Assembly: GCA_032128395.1 (NCBI GenBank) | Contig: JAQBGV010000100.1 | Coordinates: 1 to 5,624 of the forward strand | Source of the DNA: JAQBGV01 sp032128395 | GTDB lineage: Bacteria; Planctomycetota; UBA8108; UBA1146 | Direction of reading: 5' to 3' | DNA: 5,624 nucleotides | In this document: positions 1-5,624 of the stretch, piece by piece | Layout of the letters: each line of letters opens with the position of its first letter | Numbering within the stretch: position 1 is the first letter of the stretch | The notes under the pieces: model-generated | What the model was told of the DNA's origin: nothing | What the model saw: only the letters and a program-made list of their open reading frames with translations | Databases searched by the model: none | Program-made: the position numbers and the translations under genes

Positions 1-919
1 TCCGTTCATGTTCGGCGATGGCTCCCCACGCGACCTGCCGAGCTGCGCGTCCTTCGACGCCGGGCGACAGATGGGCGCCCAGTGCGTCGAGGTAGTCGAC
101 GATCCCCGTCGCCCCGTAGGAGAGTTCGTAGTTGGCGTTCCCCGGTTCGAGCTTTCCAGGAATCTGATCGTCGGCGAAGAAGAAGTGGTTGGCGCTCCCC
201 ACGCGAAGGAACGCCTCGCGCCGGCAGTAGAGAACCGCGTGGTGGGGGCCGTAGGTCTTGTACAGACTCAGAGCGTAAAAATCGGCCTCGAGTGCCTCGA
301 CATCGACCTCACGGTGCGGCGCGTAGGCCACCCCATCGACGCACACCCACGCTCCGTAATGATGGACGAGGCGCGAAATCTCTCGCACCGGGTGGATCGA
401 GCCGAGGATGTTCGAGACGTGCGTCAGGCAGACGAGCCGAGTGCGTGGACCGAGGAGAGCTTCGAGATCTTCGAGCTCCAGCCCTCCGGTCTGAGCGTTG
501 CGTTCCCAGAAGCGAACGGTCGCACCGACCGACTCGAGCCCGAGCCAGCAGCCGATGTTCGCTTCGTGATCGACCCTCGTCACCACGATTTCGTCGTCCG
601 GCTCGAGGACCGCGCCGATGGCCCGCGCGAGGAGCTGGAGCAGAATCGTGGTCGACGGGCCGAAGACGATCTCCTCGGGAGACGCGGCATGCACCAGTTC
701 GGCGATCCTGCAGCGAGCGTGCGCGAATCGCTCGGCTGCCATCGCCGAAATCCGGTACGTCGCGCCGATCTGCACGTCGGTTTCGAGCAAATAGTCGCGG
801 ATGCGGTCTGCGACACGACCTAGGGTCAAGGATCCGCCGGCGTTGTCCATGAAGATCTGGGAGCCCGAGAGCGCTGGGAACTGTCGGCGCACGAATTCGA
901 GGTCGAGAAGTTCATTCAT
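1..919 (-). CDS. Class V aminotransferase / cysteine desulfurase-like protein (3' end outside window)
   Basis: A PLP-dependent fold-type I enzyme, probably cytoplasmic. The reverse strand stays open from the ATG at 919-917 to the window edge, giving 306 residues. Visible family features are the N-terminal MDNAGGS motif (residues 24-30), FGPSTT (86-91), VDHEAN with His118 expected to stack on PLP, VDGVAYAPH with Asp195 expected to bind the pyridine nitrogen, and SLYKTYGPH with Lys221 as the expected Schiff-base lysine. The pattern resembles the VC1184-type subfamily of cysteine desulfurase-like proteins more than IscS or SufS, so desulfurase activity is not certain. Family members are about 400 residues, so about 100 C-terminal residues are missing, including the region where a catalytic cysteine would lie. 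No good Shine-Dalgarno precedes the start; a TAGAAT box lies 6 nt upstream instead. It is divergent from the nitroreductase gene. No sulfur-assembly genes are seen nearby, and its substrate is unknown. Confidence 0.9.
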   Translation of the reverse strand, partial: MNELLDLEFVRRQFPALSGSQIFMDNAGGSLTLGRVADRIRDYLLETDVQIGATYRISAMAAERFAHARCRIAELVHAASPEEIVFGPSTTILLQLLARAIGAVLEPDDEIVVTRVDHEANIGCWLGLESVGATVRFWERNAQTGGLELEDLEALLGPRTRLVCLTHVSNILGSIHPVREISRLVHHYGAWVCVDGVAYAPHREVDVEALEADFYALSLYKTYGPHHAVLYCRREAFLRVGSANHFFFADDQIPGKLEPGNANYELSYGATGIVDYLDALGAHLSPGVEGRAARQVAWGAIAEHER

Positions 920-925
920 GGTCGC

Positions 926-931
926 ATTCTA
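926..931 (-). promoter_or_regulatory. Candidate -10 box for a leaderless aminotransferase transcript
   Basis: Read on the minus strand this is TAGAAT, matching TATAAT at four of six positions. It is followed by 6 nt and then the ATG, so transcription would begin at or next to the A of the start codon. This would explain the lack of a Shine-Dalgarno sequence. No convincing -35 hexamer lies 16-18 nt upstream, so the call is weak. Confidence 0.2.
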
Positions 932-1041
932 CCCGAGGGGTGCTCTCGTGATGGAGAGATGGGCCAGAATGGGCCTGTACCCGGTCTCGGGATGGGCTAC
1001 TCTTCTCGCCACTCCGACCGCGTCACGGCGGGAAGTCATAC

Positions 1042-1052
1042 GAAAGAGAGAG
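1042..1052 (+). promoter_or_regulatory. Ribosome binding site choosing the TTG start of the nitroreductase
   Basis: The purine run GAAAGAGAGAG lies 5 nt before the TTG at 1058. Nitroreductase-like sequence begins right after this TTG. The in-frame ATGs at 959 and 992 have no comparable purine tract and would add residues unlike the family. Confidence 0.5.
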
Positions 1053-1057
1053 CCGTC

Positions 1058-1666
1058 TTGGACACGTTCGATGCGATCTACCAGCGCCGCGCGATCAAGA
1101 ACTACGACCCCTCCCACGAGATGACCGAAGACGAGATCCGGAAACTCTTCGAGGCCGCCATCCAGTCCCCGACTTCCTTCAACATTCAGCAGTGGCGTTT
1201 CGTCGTGGTGCGCGACAAGGAGCTTCGCCAGAAACTTCGCGCGGCCGCCGCGGACCAGGCGCAGGTGACGGATGCCTCGATTCTCATCGTGCTCACCGCG
1301 GACGTGAAGGCATGGGCCAGGGAGCCTTCCCGGTACTGGCGCGAAGCGCCGAAGGAAGTGCAGGACATCCTGGTTCCCTGGATGGAGCCGTTCTATCAGG
1401 GCAAGGAAGTCCTCCAGCGTGACGAAGCGATGCGATCCTGCGGCATTGCTGGCCAGACGATCATGCTCGCGGCGAAGGCGATGGGCTACGACTCCTGCCC
1501 CATGATCGGTTTCGACCCGGTGCAAGTGGCCGAGCTGATCCGGCTCCCCGACGATCACGTGATCGGATTCCTGGTCTGTGTCGGAAAATCGGTCAAGCCG
1601 GCCTGGCCGAAGCCCGGACAGTTGCCGCTCGAGGATGTTCTCATCCACGACCGATTCGACGAGTGA
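1058..1666 (+). CDS. Nitroreductase-family FMN oxidoreductase
   Basis: A 202-residue flavoprotein of the nitroreductase superfamily. Members bind FMN as homodimers and use NAD(P)H to reduce nitro groups, quinones or other acceptors; the substrate here cannot be told. The N-terminus has the family signature FDAIYQRRAIKNY (residues 4-16), whose Arg10-Arg11 pair normally contacts the FMN phosphate. It is followed by SPTSFNIQQWRF (37-48), the usual flavin-contacting segment. Later come AGQTIMLAAKAMGYDSCPMIGF and the C-terminal GKSVKPAWPKPGQLPLEDVL, which resembles the GxxxxPxxxRxPLxxV end of many members. The length is typical and no domain is missing. The frame is open back to 959, but those 33 extra residues look unlike the family and the purine-rich RBS sits just before the TTG at 1058, so I chose TTG. 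There is no signal peptide, so it should be cytosolic. It has no operon partner: upstream is a divergent gene, downstream a convergent one. Confidence 0.92.
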   Translation: MDTFDAIYQRRAIKNYDPSHEMTEDEIRKLFEAAIQSPTSFNIQQWRFVVVRDKELRQKLRAAAADQAQVTDASILIVLTADVKAWAREPSRYWREAPKEVQDILVPWMEPFYQGKEVLQRDEAMRSCGIAGQTIMLAAKAMGYDSCPMIGFDPVQVAELIRLPDDHVIGFLVCVGKSVKPAWPKPGQLPLEDVLIHDRFDE

Positions 1667-1743
1667 TCGCGAGCGGAGAAGAACGAGCGAGCCGTCCGTC
1701 GAAAGATCGATTTCTCGGATGGAAGGACTGTCTCGACAGCCTC
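1667..1743. other. Convergent intergenic gap between nitroreductase and lipoprotein genes
   Basis: A 77-bp spacer between two gene 3' ends. It contains one small inverted repeat, CTGT-CTCG-ACAG at 1728-1739, extendable to 5 bp with a 2-nt loop. No T-rich tract follows on either strand, so it is not a convincing intrinsic terminator. Confidence 0.4.
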
Positions 1744-1747
1744 CTAG
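1734..1747 (+). repeat. 14-nt direct repeat, copy 1
   Basis: CGACAGCCTCCTAG, identical to 5561-5574. On the minus strand it spans the lipoprotein TAG stop and the next 10 bases. The bases before it (TCT here, TCTC in copy 2) extend the similarity with a one-base gap. Confidence 0.4.
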
Positions 1748-3117
1748 GGGAGCCGCCAAACCACGGCGTTCTCGCTGACAGCGCTGAGCCCGACGGAGCC
1801 TGCGATCACCAAGTGGTTCATGCTGTCGATGAGGATCGACTGCGCTCCCGTCGAGTGATCAGCGGCGTCCGAGAGATGGACGACCCCCAGGCCGCCGAGG
1901 CTCGTGTCGAGGAATCCGGTCGGAGCGAGAAGCCACATCGCTCCGGTGGCCGAAGTGGTCGCAGCGACCGGGTCGGTGAGCGTCGAGTCCCCCGCGATGA
2001 CGATCTGCCCCCCGCCCGCCACCGCGGCCGAGTGTCCGGCGGAGTTTCCCGAAAGCGATGCGAACGTCAGGAAGCCATTCCCCCCGAAGCCGGAATCGAG
2101 GCTACCGTCGATGAGGGACAGCCGGGTTGCGAAGAGGCGATCTTGCTCACCGGGGACCGACCGCCGCCCGACGACCAGGAGGGCGGCCCCCCCGTAGATC
2201 GCCGCCGAATTCGGACGGAGGGACGCGCCTCCTCCGCTGACCGTCGCGACGCCACCGCTCGCGAAAGTCGGTTCGAGAACACCGCCGGGGGTGAGGAGCC
2301 AGAGTGCGAGGTCGGGACCGCGTCCGCCGACGAGGAGGGCCGCGCCGGTACTATCGATGAGAATGCTCCCCGCGTGGTCGTCCATTCCACCGGAGCGAAA
2401 GAGGCCGCTGTTCGCGAACCCCGAATCGAGCAGACCGATCGACAGGAACTTCCACGCCGCCAGCTCGCGGGGGGTGGTCGATCCGGCGAGGCTGGTCTGG
2501 CCGACGACGATGACGCCTCCGATGGAGTCGACCCTCAGACCGACCGCGACGTCGTCGTGGGACGCGATGACGTCGTTCCCCGCATAGGCGATGCCGCCGC
2601 TCACTCCGAACGTCACATCGATCGCGCCGTTCGAGAGGAGACGCGCGACGAAGATGTCACGGTCTCCGCCGGTGCCGTCCGTGGTACCCGCGACTACGAT
2701 TCGGCCGGTGGCGTCGATGATGAGACCGCAGACAGAGTCGGAGTCGGGGGTTGCCATCGAGGCGTCGAAGAGACTGAGGCCACCGATCCCGAAGCTCGGG
2801 TCGAAATCGCCGTTCGGGAGCAGGCGCCAGACGGCGATCTGCACGTCGTTCAGAGTGTCGACGATGGTCCCCGCAACCACGAGATTACCGACGCTATCTT
2901 CGACGACGGTCACCGCAGCACTCACCCCCGCAGCGAGGACGACCCGTCCCATCCCTCCTCCGAAGTTTCCATCGAGCGTGGCGCCGATGGGATCGGACAC
3001 GAGCGTGACGGAGCCGCTGGATCCCCCGCCATCCCTCGCGCATCCGGAGATGGCGAGGAGACCGAGGAGTAGCGCGAGGCTGAGGAGTAATCGGTGGGCG
3101 AGGTGCGGGTGTGTCAT
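1744..3117 (-). CDS. Lipoprotein with seven delta-60-type repeats
   Basis: A 457-residue predicted lipoprotein. The ATG at 3117-3115 is preferred because it opens directly into a lipoprotein signal peptide: His8/Arg9, a Leu-rich core at 10-22, then the lipobox I-S-G-C with Cys26 as the lipidated residue. GAGAGTGG sits 4 nt upstream. An earlier in-frame ATG at 3174 would add 19 residues ahead of the signal. A Gly/Ser linker follows Cys26. The rest is seven units of about 51-64 residues, each opening with a pattern like [LID]-[DE]-x-x-F-G/A-x-x-G, carrying a central IxVAG-type strand, and closing near WRLLPNG. This is the delta-60 repeat pattern. Seven units suggest a seven-bladed beta-propeller, but that is inference. 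Location: outer membrane or cell surface. No catalytic motif is visible and the function is unknown; binding or scaffolding is the usual guess. It is divergent from the iorA fragment and convergent with the nitroreductase. Confidence 0.88.
   Translation of the reverse strand: MTHPHLAHRLLLSLALLLGLLAISGCARDGGGSSGSVTLVSDPIGATLDGNFGGGMGRVVLAAGVSAAVTVVEDSVGNLVVAGTIVDTLNDVQIAVWRLLPNGDFDPSFGIGGLSLFDASMATPDSDSVCGLIIDATGRIVVAGTTDGTGGDRDIFVARLLSNGAIDVTFGVSGGIAYAGNDVIASHDDVAVGLRVDSIGGVIVVGQTSLAGSTTPRELAAWKFLSIGLLDSGFANSGLFRSGGMDDHAGSILIDSTGAALLVGGRGPDLALWLLTPGGVLEPTFASGGVATVSGGGASLRPNSAAIYGGAALLVVGRRSVPGEQDRLFATRLSLIDGSLDSGFGGNGFLTFASLSGNSAGHSAAVAGGGQIVIAGDSTLTDPVAATTSATGAMWLLAPTGFLDTSLGGLGVVHLSDAADHSTGAQSILIDSMNHLVIAGSVGLSAVSENAVVWRLP
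1747..2979 (-). repeat. Seven tandem delta-60-type protein repeats
   Basis: Approximate units in protein residues: 47-103, 104-164, 165-228, 229-279, 280-338, 339-401 and 402-457. The unit openings are ATLDGNFGG, DFDPSFGIG, AIDVTFGVS, LLDSGFANS, VLEPTFASG, SLDSGFGGN and FLDTSLGGL. Many units close with a short aromatic/Leu strand such as VWRLLPNG, ARLLSNG or LWLLTPGG. The last unit ends exactly at the C-terminus (VVWRLP). The units are diverged, and I see no long DNA-level repeat, so recent expansion is unlikely. Confidence 0.8.
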
Positions 3118-3312
3118 CGGACCACTCTCAATGTTTGGAAGAACTCGCAGCGGGATCGATGGATGAAAGAGCAACCGGGAGAACTGCGTGGTGTACCGGC
3201 TCGGTTCCGGTCAGGTCAAGGGCAACTCGGCGATCCGGGAAGATCACTGATCCAGAACCGCCGGCGATGCCGGGATGCGGGCACTTCTCGTCGAGGGCGA
3301 TCTGGCTGAACG
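3118..3312. other. Divergent intergenic region, no convincing gene
   Basis: 195 bp between the lipoprotein start and the first usable codon of the iorA fragment. An intact small subunit would place its first ferredoxin-like domain about here, but no frame shows the C-x4-C-x2-C cluster signature. The inverted repeat ACCGG-7 nt-CCGGT lies at 3195-3211. An open frame runs from 3111 through the region, but its translation is Arg-rich and unlike any family I know; it is probably incidental. In another frame, 3275-3333 gives a short segment (ALLVEGDLAERC) that weakly resembles the end of that missing domain. Confidence 0.5.
3190..3219 (-). promoter_or_regulatory. Candidate sigma70-like promoter for the lipoprotein gene
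   Basis: On the minus strand, TTGACC (3219-3214, five of six to TTGACA) is followed by an 18-nt spacer and TACACC (3195-3190, three of six to TATAAT). The predicted start would leave a leader of about 65 nt before the ATG at 3117. The -10 match is poor. Confidence 0.2.
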
Positions 3313-3576
3313 GTGTTGCGATCGAGTGGGGGGAAGCTCGACGCCATCGGACGCGCGGTCGTCGAGGCGTGGATCGAGCGCGAGGTCGTCCAGTGTGGCT
3401 GGTGCCAGCCGGGTCAGTGCATGTCCGCAGTGGCGCTCCTGAAGCGCGATGCGAACCCCGACGACGATGCGATCGACGCGGCGATGCTCGGCAACCTCTG
3501 CCGCTGCGGTACCTATCCGCGCATTCGCGAAGCGGTGAAGTCGGCGGCGCAGATCCTCCGGAAAGGAGCGAAGTGA
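3313..3576 (+). CDS. iorA: N-terminally truncated [2Fe-2S] small subunit, IorA-like
   Basis: An 87-residue remnant of the small subunit of an isoquinoline 1-oxidoreductase-like molybdenum hydroxylase. In intact enzymes of about 150 residues, two [2Fe-2S] clusters relay electrons from the molybdenum cofactor to an acceptor. Here the C-terminal cluster-binding domain is complete: QCGWCQPGQ (Cys28, Cys31) and NLCRCGTYPRI (Cys63, Cys65) supply the four expected ligands. The plant-ferredoxin-like N-terminal domain, with its C-x4-C-x2-C-x11-C ligands, is absent. An in-frame TGA at 3307-3309 immediately precedes the frame, and only GTG 3313 or TTG 3316 are possible nearby starts; neither has a clear RBS. 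The TGA stop shares one base with the iorB ATG, typical of translational coupling. The symbol reflects homology only; the substrate is unknown. It is most likely a pseudogene or a sequence-error product rather than a working short subunit. Confidence 0.75.
   Translation: MLRSSGGKLDAIGRAVVEAWIEREVVQCGWCQPGQCMSAVALLKRDANPDDDAIDAAMLGNLCRCGTYPRIREAVKSAAQILRKGAK
3562..3568 (+). promoter_or_regulatory. Ribosome binding site of iorB
   Basis: AAAGGAG lies inside the 3' end of the iorA fragment, 7 nt before the ATG at 3576. It is the best Shine-Dalgarno in the window. It fixes the large-subunit start well inside a frame that is open from 3111. Confidence 0.75.
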
Positions 3577-5501
3577 TGTCGCTCCTCACGCAGAATGCGC
3601 TCCGCACTCGTCGCCGCTTCCTCGCCGAGATGGCGGCCGGCGGTGGTTTCGTTCTCGGACTCTCCTTCGGGTCGCCGCTGCGCGCCGTCGTGCTCACCAA
3701 CGACGAAAAAGTCCCCGAAGAATTCGCTCCGAATGCCTTCATCCGGATCGGAACCGATGGCCAGGTGACGATCATCGCGAAGCACGATGAGATGGGACAG
3801 GGGATCCACACCGGTCTCGCCATCGCGATCTGCGAAGAGCTCGAGTTCGATGTCGAGAAGGTAAGAGTCGTCCCCGCCCCCGCGAATGCCAGCTACGGCA
3901 ACTCCGCGTACCAAGTGCAGGTCACGGGGGGGAGCACGAGCACATGGTCCTCGTTCGACCAGCAGCGGCGGGCGGGTGCGGTCGCGCGCACCATGCTCAT
4001 CGCCGCTGCCGCGAAGTTCGCACGCTGTCCCTACTTCGGGGGCACACTGAAGCGCTTCGATGGGGAGGCCGCCCGCGCGATGCCGGGGGTAAAGGCGGTC
4101 ATCCAGGTCCCGAGCGGCGTCGCGGTCATCGCGACCGGGTTCTGGGCGGCGGAGAAGGCGCGCGAAACTCTCGAGGTCCAATGGGAGCCGGGCCCCGGAG
4201 GGATGCTCGATTCGGAGCGACTCTTCCGAGAGTACCGCGAGAAGAGCGAGACGCCGGGGCTCGTCGCCCGGAAGGACGGCGATGCGGAGGCGGCGTTCGC
4301 CGGTGCGGACAAGATCGTCGAGGCGACCTACGAAGTCCCGTTCCAGGCGCACGCGCCGATGGAGCCGCTCAGTTGCCTGGTCACGTTGAGAGAGGGTGGG
4401 GGAGCGGACATCGTCACCGGCTCGCAGATGTTCGGGGCCGATCACCCGGCGGCCGCGCGCCGACTCGGAGTTCCCATCGATCAGGTCCGCATGACCAACT
4501 CATACCTTGGAGGCGGTTTCGGTCGACGGGCGAACCCGCAGAGCGACTTCGTGCTCGAGGCGGTCGAGGTGGCGATCGCGGCGAAGCATTTGAAGGCGCC
4601 GATCCAGACCGTGTGGACGCGACAGGATGATCTGCACGGCGGCTGGTATCGCCCGATGTTCGTCAACGCGGTGAAGGCGGGGATCCGGGACGGCAAGGTC
4701 GTCGCGTGGCGTCACCGCGTGGTGGGTCAATCGATCTCGGAGGGTACTCCGTTCGCACCGATGTTGATCCAGAACGGTGTCGACACGATGTCGGTCGAGG
4801 GTGCGAGCGACATGCCGCACGGCATCCCGAACCTCAGCGTCGAATTGCACACGGTGTCTCTTCCGGTGCCCGTTCTCTGGTGGCGCTCTGTCGGTCACTC
4901 GAACACCGCGTTCGCCAAGGAGAGTGCGATCGACGAGTGCGCTGTCGCGATGGAGAAGGACCCCTACGAATTGCGGCGAGAGCTACTCGCAGATCACCCG
5001 AGGCTGCTCCGCGTCCTCGACCTGGTCGCGGAGAAGGCGAACTGGAAGAAGAAGCCGAAGCCGGGGGTCGGCCGCGGAATCGCCGCCCACGAGTCGTTCA
5101 AGGGCTTCGCGGCGCACGTGGTCGAAGCGTCGGTCGAGGGCGGTGTGCCGAAGATTCACCGGGTCGTCTGCGCGATCGATTGCGGGTTGGTGGTGAACCC
5201 CGATCAGGTCGAATCGCAGATGCAGGGTGCGGCCAACTTCGCGCTGTCGGCGACCCTCCATTCGCAGATCACCTTCAAGGACGGCCAGGTCGAGCAGACC
5301 ACCTTCCACGACTTCGAGATCGTGCGAATGAACGAATCCCCGAGAGTGGAGGTCCACATCGTCGACAGCTCCGACCCGATGGGTGGCATCGGCGAGGTCG
5401 GCGTACCGGGCATCGCCTCGGCGACCTGCAGCGCACTCTTCGAGGCGTGCGGAATGCGGGTGAGAAGTCTGCCGGTGGGGGATCAATTGGCCGAGATGTG
5501 A
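3576..5501 (+). CDS. iorB: Molybdopterin-binding large subunit of an IorB-like hydroxylase, internally deleted
   Basis: A 641-residue catalytic subunit of the xanthine dehydrogenase/aldehyde oxidase family, closest by eye to isoquinoline 1-oxidoreductase IorB; these enzymes use water to hydroxylate N-heterocycles or aldehydes. The start is fixed by the RBS at 3562. Residues 11-32 carry a Tat-type signal (TRRRFLA plus a hydrophobic stretch), so periplasmic export is expected. Family landmarks: EMGQGIHTG (72-80), TGGSTSTWSSF (117-127), MEPLSC (262-267), YLGGGFGRR (310-318), WWRSVGHSNTAF (435-446), HESF (505-508), AIDCGLVVNPD (533-543) and GGIGEVG (603-609), where Glu607 should be the catalytic glutamate. 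Oddity: at Lys147-Phe148, MLIAAAAK joins FARCPYFGGTLK directly. Homologues carry roughly 85-95 residues between these segments, including the start of the a/b-hammerhead domain. Typical length is about 720-750. Activity is doubtful. No maturation gene (XdhC-like) is seen within the window. Confidence 0.9.
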   Translation: MSLLTQNALRTRRRFLAEMAAGGGFVLGLSFGSPLRAVVLTNDEKVPEEFAPNAFIRIGTDGQVTIIAKHDEMGQGIHTGLAIAICEELEFDVEKVRVVPAPANASYGNSAYQVQVTGGSTSTWSSFDQQRRAGAVARTMLIAAAAKFARCPYFGGTLKRFDGEAARAMPGVKAVIQVPSGVAVIATGFWAAEKARETLEVQWEPGPGGMLDSERLFREYREKSETPGLVARKDGDAEAAFAGADKIVEATYEVPFQAHAPMEPLSCLVTLREGGGADIVTGSQMFGADHPAAARRLGVPIDQVRMTNSYLGGGFGRRANPQSDFVLEAVEVAIAAKHLKAPIQTVWTRQDDLHGGWYRPMFVNAVKAGIRDGKVVAWRHRVVGQSISEGTPFAPMLIQNGVDTMSVEGASDMPHGIPNLSVELHTVSLPVPVLWWRSVGHSNTAFAKESAIDECAVAMEKDPYELRRELLADHPRLLRVLDLVAEKANWKKKPKPGVGRGIAAHESFKGFAAHVVEASVEGGVPKIHRVVCAIDCGLVVNPDQVESQMQGAANFALSATLHSQITFKDGQVEQTTFHDFEIVRMNESPRVEVHIVDSSDPMGGIGEVGVPGIASATCSALFEACGMRVRSLPVGDQLAEM

Positions 5502-5510
5502 TGGTCCGCA

Positions 5511-5524
5511 CCCGGCCGACCGGG
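5511..5524 (+). terminator. GC-rich hairpin after iorB, possible terminator
   Basis: CCCGG-CCGA-CCGGG forms a 5-bp GC stem with a tetraloop, starting 9 nt after the iorB stop. A flanking CA/TG pair could extend it across a 2-nt bulge. No T tract follows, so it is not a canonical intrinsic terminator; it may only stabilise the mRNA end. Confidence 0.25.
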
Positions 5525-5560
5525 CGTGAGCAAGCCGGCGACGTGCGAATCGAGGATCTC

Positions 5561-5574
5561 CGACAGCCTCCTAG
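5561..5574 (+). repeat. 14-nt direct repeat, copy 2
   Basis: The second copy of CGACAGCCTCCTAG, in the same orientation. It also places a minus-strand TAG at the end of a possible partial gene. The two copies bracket the lipoprotein-iorAB segment, but no recombinase or transposase gene is present in between. Confidence 0.4.
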
Positions 5575-5624
5575 TCGCGGCCAGGGACAAGGAAGTCGGG
5601 TCGATCGAGTGAAGGTGCGTCGCC
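5571..5624 (-). CDS. Possible C-terminal end of a minus-strand gene
   Basis: From the window edge the minus strand reads 17 codons (GDAPSLDRPDFLVPGRD) to a TAG at 5573-5571. If real, the gene is convergent with iorB. The stretch is too short to assign, and the plus strand is also open here, so this may be chance. The stop codon lies in a 14-nt sequence also found at the lipoprotein stop codon. Confidence 0.22.
   Translation of the reverse strand, partial: GDAPSLDRPDFLVPGRD

Noticed and set aside
8..852. Plus-strand open frames of 271 and 256 codons over the aminotransferase
   Set aside because: The minus strand encodes clear PLP-enzyme motifs across the same bases. The plus translations are Arg-rich and featureless.
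1663..3072. A 469-codon open frame on the plus strand, antisense to the lipoprotein gene
   Set aside because: The translation is Arg/Asp/Glu-rich, low in hydrophobic residues and matches no family. The minus-strand frame has a lipobox and clear repeats. A GC-rich gene often leaves the opposite strand open.
3181..3250. A possible riboswitch or structured leader before the iorA fragment
   Set aside because: Only one 5-bp inverted repeat is visible. I could not match cobalamin, molybdenum cofactor, ZTP, fluoride or SAM riboswitch cores.
3111..3575. A 155-codon N-terminal extension of the large subunit
   Set aside because: It overlaps the iorA fragment in another frame and is Arg-rich. The strong RBS at 3562 and the Tat signal directly after 3576 fix the true start.
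3513..5486. Minus-strand open frames opposite iorB (for example 3513-4445 and 4983-5486)
   Set aside because: They are antisense to a frame with many conserved motifs, and their translations are acidic/Arg-rich without domains.
1734..5574. A mobile element bounded by the 14-nt direct repeats
   Set aside because: There is no transposase, integrase or terminal inverted repeat, and the enclosed genes are ordinary chromosomal types in opposite orientations.
5589..5624. Start of a plus-strand gene at the right edge (AAGGAAG then GTG at 5609)
   Set aside because: The spacing of 13 nt is too long and too few codons remain to judge.

Overview
This is a GC-rich bacterial window, apparently chromosomal. 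It fits an environmental Gram-negative, possibly Myxococcota/'Deltaproteobacteria'-like. The guess rests on a lipobox-bearing delta-60-repeat protein, a Tat-signal molybdenum hydroxylase and the high GC; none of these fixes the phylum. I found no RNA gene, CRISPR array, transposase, integrase or phage gene.

Layout. (1) 1-919, minus strand: N-terminal 306 residues of a PLP-dependent class V aminotransferase / cysteine desulfurase-like protein whose 3' end lies outside the window. (2) 920-1057: a 138-bp divergent intergenic region. (3) 1058-1666, plus: a complete nitroreductase-family flavoprotein with a TTG start. (4) 1744-3117, minus: a lipoprotein with seven delta-60-type repeats, convergent with the nitroreductase. 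(5) 3118-3312: a divergent intergenic region with no convincing gene. (6) 3313-3576 and 3576-5501, plus: a two-gene operon for the small [2Fe-2S] and large molybdopterin subunits of an isoquinoline 1-oxidoreductase (IorAB)-like molybdenum hydroxylase. The stop and start codons overlap by one base. (7) 5502-5624: a short intergenic stretch with a GC hairpin, then possibly the last 17 codons of a minus-strand gene.

The window holds several unlinked functions. Only the iorA/iorB pair clearly works together: the small subunit should pass electrons from the molybdenum centre, through its iron-sulfur clusters, to an external acceptor. That pair is also the most notable part, because both genes look damaged. 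The small subunit lacks its N-terminal ferredoxin-like domain. The large subunit keeps one open frame but lacks roughly 85-95 residues around the start of the a/b-hammerhead domain. The likeliest explanations are decay of the operon, or a sequencing or assembly problem. I see no convincing evidence of a new biological system.
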